Shown here piece after piece: positions 59,901 through 64,000 of a DNA stretch of 64,000 nucleotides (the first letter of the stretch is position 1; every line of letters starts with the position of its first letter). The notes below the pieces were generated by a model that saw nothing but the letters and a program-made list of their open reading frames with translations, ran no database searches and was not told where the DNA came from. The translations under genes and the position numbers were made by a program. The DNA is from Holacanthus passer (taxonomy: Eukaryota; Chordata; Actinopteri; Pomacanthidae), in assembly GCA_025331565.1 (NCBI GenBank), contig JAFREQ010000063.1, positions 1,730,501 through 1,794,500 on the forward strand, written 5' to 3'.

Positions 59901-62599
59901 CGTTGTGCCGCAGCGCAGGTGCTGCCAAACACACACACGTTACAGTATTCAGCTCACACCAACTCGAATTCCTTCAGTGTTTTACAGCATCAGGATCATC
60001 AGATTAATAATCAATCAACCAGTACTACAGTATCAACAGACCTAGTGGTGATTGTGGTAGCAATAATGGCATTAGTAGTAGTAGTAGTACTCATGAATGT
60101 CTTTGGTTCTTTGCAGATGTGTTTACCTCTCGTGACGCCTTCTTCACAAAGCCTTCGTCAGTGACTTTGAAGGCTCTGCAGAGGGCCTCGCTGGGGTCCT
60201 GGCCGAAGGATTCCTGGTGAACTAAGTTGACATGGAGGTGGTTGGCAGCATAAATGGCAGCGTCCACGCCGCCGTGACCGTCGAACACAGCAAAGTAAGC
60301 CTGTTCTTCCTGATCCTGAGACAAAACCAGTCACACAAGCCCATTAACACAATCAGCAACAACTGATTATATATAAATTAATTTTACTTATGAACACATC
60401 TTTCTGTTAGAACCATATATGGTGGCAATATTCACACAACAAACTGAGCAAACCTGCACAATATTGTTTAGATCTATTTAGAGTGACTAAATAGATTTAT
60501 CCTAGATTTGTTAATTATTTAGGGTAGATGGTCTTGGGACGTGATGGTGGACACTTTATGAAATTTGATCATGAATGCTGAACATAATCAAGTTATGAAT
60601 CTAAGAAACTCATCAGAAATCCAGGTACCAAACCTGGAGGACAGATTCAAAGTATCATCCACCATAACCTCTACGATTGTTTCTGAGAAAACTGTGTAAG
60701 AAATTTATATCAACTGGCCAGACAGTGGTGGTCTAAGAACCTGCTTTTGCACGATGTGGGAAAGTTGTATCTACCTGAACATTGAAGAGTGTGTTGAAGT
60801 CGGGGATGATGACGTGCTTGTCCTCCATCTTGCGCCTCATGTTCTTGATGGCGTGGATGGAAGTTTCGTAGTACGGCTGTGGACGACGGCGGAAGGGCAG
60901 CTCCTTCATCCAGAGGCAGCACATCTCAAACAGTGTGTTAAACACCAGCCGGGCCAGCTTCACAGAGTCCAACTCTAACAAACACACAGTCAGCCAAAGA
61001 GCTTCTTTATCATGAACAAGGTCATTTAACTTAGATACATGTGTCAGCATTTTTATTAGCTCCCATCTTCTCTCATCTAGATTTTAGGAGCTGGACAATC
61101 AGATGATAATGTTTAGAAAGAGGTCAGCAGGGAAATTAAGCTAAACGTCTTCTGCTTTGTCAAAAAATTAATTTCGAGAAGTCCCCATCCCCAGTGAAAT
61201 ATCGGCCCCCCAGAGATATGTTGTAATTTTTCAGAAAGGCAGATGTCATTGAGAGATTGCACAGACGTTAGTGGAACAGAGGCTCGCCCAGAAGTGGGAT
61301 CACGGCTTCAGCTCTCTGTAATAACCAAAACATGCTGTGTGTGTGTGCTTGACCTACTAATGTTAGCTGCAGGTATAACAGTCTATCCTGTCTTTGCCAT
61401 CGTCCTCTCTGTTACTCTGCTCTCCCAAATATGTTATTGGAGAGAGAGAGAGAGGGAGAGAGAGACCAGCCTACACTGTGTCCCATTTCCTCCCTGCACC
61501 CTTCCAGCTTCTCAAAGTACATCACATCAAACACTGAACTCAACACTTCACTTCACTTTGTGGACTAACTGCTCAGCCCCTGCCCTCTCTTGCTCCAGAT
61601 GAAGATGTTTCAGCGGCGTGTCTGGCATCGAGGACTACCCAGAACACCTTGCAAAGAGCTGAAGGGAAAAAAAATGAACAGTAGAGTGCAGCGAAGCAAC
61701 ATCAAACAGGATGTGATCGGCTGTTATACAACACAAGAGGCTCTTTGAGAGAACGCGCAGGGAGGTGCAGGACAGTGAGCTTTATTCACCACATGTTTTT
61801 GACGATCATCACCCTGATTGAGGCAACATAACGAAAAATGTTGATAATTTAACATCTGCATTTTGACCTATCTTAAAGGAAAGACTTATTGTAAAGCTCA
61901 CAAAAAGACCAAAACCAATAATGTTGTCGTTCGTCTCTCAAGCTTTCTGACTTCTCTGTCCTGTTTGTGACCATCAGCCCCTGGCCCATTGGTTCTTACT
62001 GATGTTGCAAATCTTTATAAAGGTCCCAAATACATAGTTTGATTTGTATTTTTCCTAAAACTGCTGGTTACTGTAGTTTTTCGCAAACATTAGTCAAACA
62101 TGAGTAAATAGTGCATTTGTTGGGGACTATTTTCAGCTGCGGAGTGATACACATTTGGTTCTCTTGTGGTTACTTCCAGCAGCAGGACGGTATATGTATA
62201 AATTAGAGTTTAGAACTGAGTGTCATCTTTCACACATAACACAGATAATAATTTGATCAAATAGTAATATGAAAATGCTGATTAGTGCAGTTTTAAGAGA
62301 CGTTGGCTGCTGAATATAACTTGTATATATTTGCATGCTGTATTTTCTTACAAGCTGCAAATTCAACAAGTCTCACACCTATATCCATTAAACTAAATAA
62401 TGACCGTTTTGATGAAAGTCTGTTGGCCCATGTTGGACGTATTCTCAAAGCTCTACATTTTGGAGTCTTCTTTCTGCCCTCTAGTGGTCAAATACCTCTT
62501 AATGCAGCTTTGTGGGGGAGAACTGGGACAAAGCCCTGGTGGTTTTACATGCCTGTGTATGTGTGTGGGACGAAGTGAGAGAGAGACCTAATTTGTCTG

Positions 62600-62631
<32 letters not shown>

Positions 62632-62782
62632 CAGTCTCGTGGGCTCCCCCGGGGACTCACGTGGTAATGGGTCAGCTCCATCTTCCACAGTCTTGTTGAG
62701 GTGGTGGATGGAGAGGTCGGTCTGCAGGATGCCGTCTGCTGTGGCTCTGGCCAGGGCTGCAGCCAGGGAGCACGGACAGTTA
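56999..62782 (-). CDS. ppm1e: PPM1E/POPX1 PP2C-type Ser/Thr phosphatase (5' partial, exons 2-7)
   Basis: A Mn/Mg-dependent phosphatase; in mammals it dephosphorylates PAK, CaMK and AMPK, mainly in brain. Exons on the minus strand: 62782-62661, 60974-60775, 60315-60127, 59921-59778, 58193-58100 and 57936-56999 (stop TGA). All introns are GT-AG and phase is kept, giving about 561 aa. The first visible exon opens with the last base of a split codon, then NCPCSLAAALARATADG, matching the mammalian sequence after exon 1. PP2C signatures: RRKMEDKHV, VFDGHGGVDAAIY, RCGTTGVVTFLRG, AWLGDSQVILVRRG, GSLSVSRAIGD, LACDGFWDTVSPDEAV and GSSDNITVIVVFLRD, with the metal-binding Asp residues present. The tail has a Glu-rich run at about codons 91-130 of the last exon. 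QCSAPADLAYEDRTDSFTDR follows and is shared with human PPM1E, unlike PPM1F. The C-terminus after that differs from human. Confidence 0.96.
58711..59025 (+). repeat. Repeat family B, near full-length copy in ppm1e intron
   Basis: It begins 'aaaaggaacagtcaaacatt' then 'ttggaaaatacgcttattta', has 'cacctaccagcatctctaaa' in the middle and 'gactatttcttggctgggaa' near the end. It is the best-preserved copy in the window. Confidence 0.7.
59175..59520 (+). repeat. Repeat family F, copy 2 in ppm1e intron
   Basis: It shares 'gtgatcctgccctcctggtg' then 'tatctagtctgtgtgttccc' with 14215-14500. It ends in an AATAAATATT and 'gcctctgtctgcattttgc' tail, which suggests a retroelement 3' end. Confidence 0.6.
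61440..61465. repeat. (GA)n microsatellite
   Basis: GAGA run in a ppm1e intron. A longer one of about 15 units lies at 62602-62631, some 30 bases downstream (gene sense) of the ppm1e exon 2 donor. Confidence 0.85.
61885..62230. mobile_element. Family D long element, copy 2 in ppm1e intron
   Basis: The left end has 'aaaagaccaaaaccaataat', the inverted form of the TTGGTTTTGGTCTTTT end at 32.9 kb. The interior shares 'agtaaatagtgcatttgttg' and 'gggactattttcagctg' with 21780-22315. Confidence 0.5.
62474..62487 (-). promoter_or_regulatory. CTCF-like core motif
   Basis: On the minus strand CCACTAGAGGGCAG fits the vertebrate CTCF core. It lies in the ppm1e intron about 175 bases downstream (gene sense) of exon 2. 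Confidence 0.35.
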
Positions 62783-64000
62783 CTGTGGCGAGGAGAGATG
62801 GCACAGTCATGAATGGGTCGGAAAGAGAATTACATCACGGTAATCCTCTGTGGAGAACAACAATGCCTTCTATCTTTTAAGCCGGTTTATTGAACTGACA
62901 GTGAAATATAGGTTTAATAGGAAATCTATGTATGTATAGATATACAGTAGGTCCATAATATGAACATGCTGGATGGAGCAAACAGCGCACTGATGGTTTT
63001 ACTATTCTTAGAGCCTTAACAGATGCTGCTTTTTCCTTTCCAATACAGAACAGGCTGAGACGTTGACATGACAGCTGACTCTGGCTTTTAAGTTATAAGA
63101 AATTGCAGCACAGAAATGTCAAATATATGTTTGAAGTAATTTACAAACTCCATTTCCTACAGTAGTCAATCCTCTTGAGAGCACTGACAACTTTATTTTT
63201 TTCATCGTAATATGTTATGTCATTAATGTTTTCAAAGATTTGTACAGTACAGTTGATGATGAGGATTCAGCCCAAACAAACACCTGCAAAACTGATAAAT
63301 ACCAAAGAAAAGATTTGATTAGAAAAGCCAAGAGAAAATAAAAACCCATTAGATTATCTGAAATTAATTGTCATAAAGCTGAAAACAGGCATGAAAAGTT
63401 GACAAAAAATGGCTTATTTAAATACAAGCAACATTCAGTCACTTGCATATTAACATCTCATCCCTGGACAAAGAGTACAGCACATTTTCACTGAATGATG
63501 GAACAATCAAAACGAGCCACATTTTCAACATTTTAACTGCATTAATTGAGGACTTCCTGTCAGCTGGAGCAAACTGGTGCCAGTAATTTGAAGCCTGTTA
63601 AAATGATATAACAGCTCAGTTTGAGTGCAGCGGTACATCGCTACATCTGGCCGGAGCTGTGTGTGCTGGATCTGGAGGAGGTGCGTCTCTCCTTGAGGTT
63701 AACGAGAGTTGGGGAGGAGGACGAGGAGGAGGAGGGAGGAAGATAAAGAGGGGGTCGTTTGAAGGACTGAAGTCTTGCTGAACATGAGTCACCGAGATAA
63801 CTGGGTCACCTCCAGATGCGGGTAACCATGGTAACCCAACTTCTGGATGCTCCCGCGCAAATTAAGTTGAAGGTAAACCAGAGCTGAACTGATGTTGACT
63901 TCTTAATTAAGGCGCGAGGGCCAAAGCTTCAGTGCTGGAAAGAAGTATAATTAACTATCAAATTATTTATTCATGTCTGCCCTGGACACAATCTGATTTA
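62783..64000 (-). other. ppm1e: ppm1e intron 1 (part)
   Basis: No coding exon was recognised between exon 2 and the window edge. Known PPM1E first exons encode about 150 residues rich in Pro and Glu and end at a Tyr split codon. The G-rich purine stretch near 63700-63760 does not read as such an exon, so exon 1 probably lies beyond 64000. Confidence 0.5.

Noticed and set aside
62499..62810. Minus-strand frame across ppm1e exon 2 reading STTSTRLWKMELTHYH
   Set aside because: Wrong frame for its second half. With the acceptor at 62782 the correct reading continues IHHLNKTVEDGADPLP and joins exon 3 in phase.
1..64000. Search for tRNA, rRNA, CRISPR, operon or phage features
   Set aside because: None seen. 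Intron-exon structure and repeats show vertebrate nuclear DNA, so such features are not expected.

Overview
The window is vertebrate nuclear DNA, almost certainly from a teleost and most likely a percomorph-type fish. It holds multi-exon genes with short GT-AG introns, abundant CA/TG microsatellites, and degraded copies of interspersed repeats I recognise as common in fish genomes. No prokaryotic, phage, CRISPR, tRNA or rRNA feature was seen. Most of the sequence is intron, UTR, intergenic DNA and repeat.

Four protein-coding genes were assembled exon by exon, checking reading phase at every junction. (1) slc37a2 (+), 1237-9701: ER sugar-phosphate/phosphate exchanger; exon 1 is not visible. 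(2) pou2f3 (-), 24574 down to 13874: octamer-binding POU transcription factor, complete coding sequence of about 397 aa, with one GC-AG intron. (3) trim37 (+), 27826-44452: RING/B-box/coiled-coil/MATH E3 ubiquitin ligase, complete at 954 aa in 24 coding exons, with a 5' UTR exon near 26.9-27.11 kb. (4) ppm1e (-), 62782 down to 56999: PP2C-family Ser/Thr phosphatase, coding exons 2-7; the N-terminal exon lies beyond the window or was not found.

Layout: slc37a2 and pou2f3 converge with about 4.2 kb between stop codons. pou2f3 and trim37 are divergent, with about 2 kb of promoter DNA between first exons. trim37 and ppm1e converge across a 12.5 kb stretch that contains the trim37 3' UTR and a repeat-rich spacer. 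The trim37/ppm1e tail-to-tail pairing matches human 17q22. SLC37A2 and POU2F3 are on human 11q23-q24, so the pou2f3/trim37 junction is a different arrangement from human. The genes do not form a pathway; this is ordinary eukaryotic neighbourhood structure.

The items most worth a second look are the GC-AG intron of pou2f3, a long TG tract touching a trim37 splice donor, a cluster of perfect octamer sites in and around pou2f3 (including one just upstream of its first exon), a CTCF-like motif inside a repeat fragment at the trim37 promoter, several terminal-inverted-repeat elements present in two or more copies, and a decayed open frame at 52.6-53.1 kb. I found no convincing new biological system.
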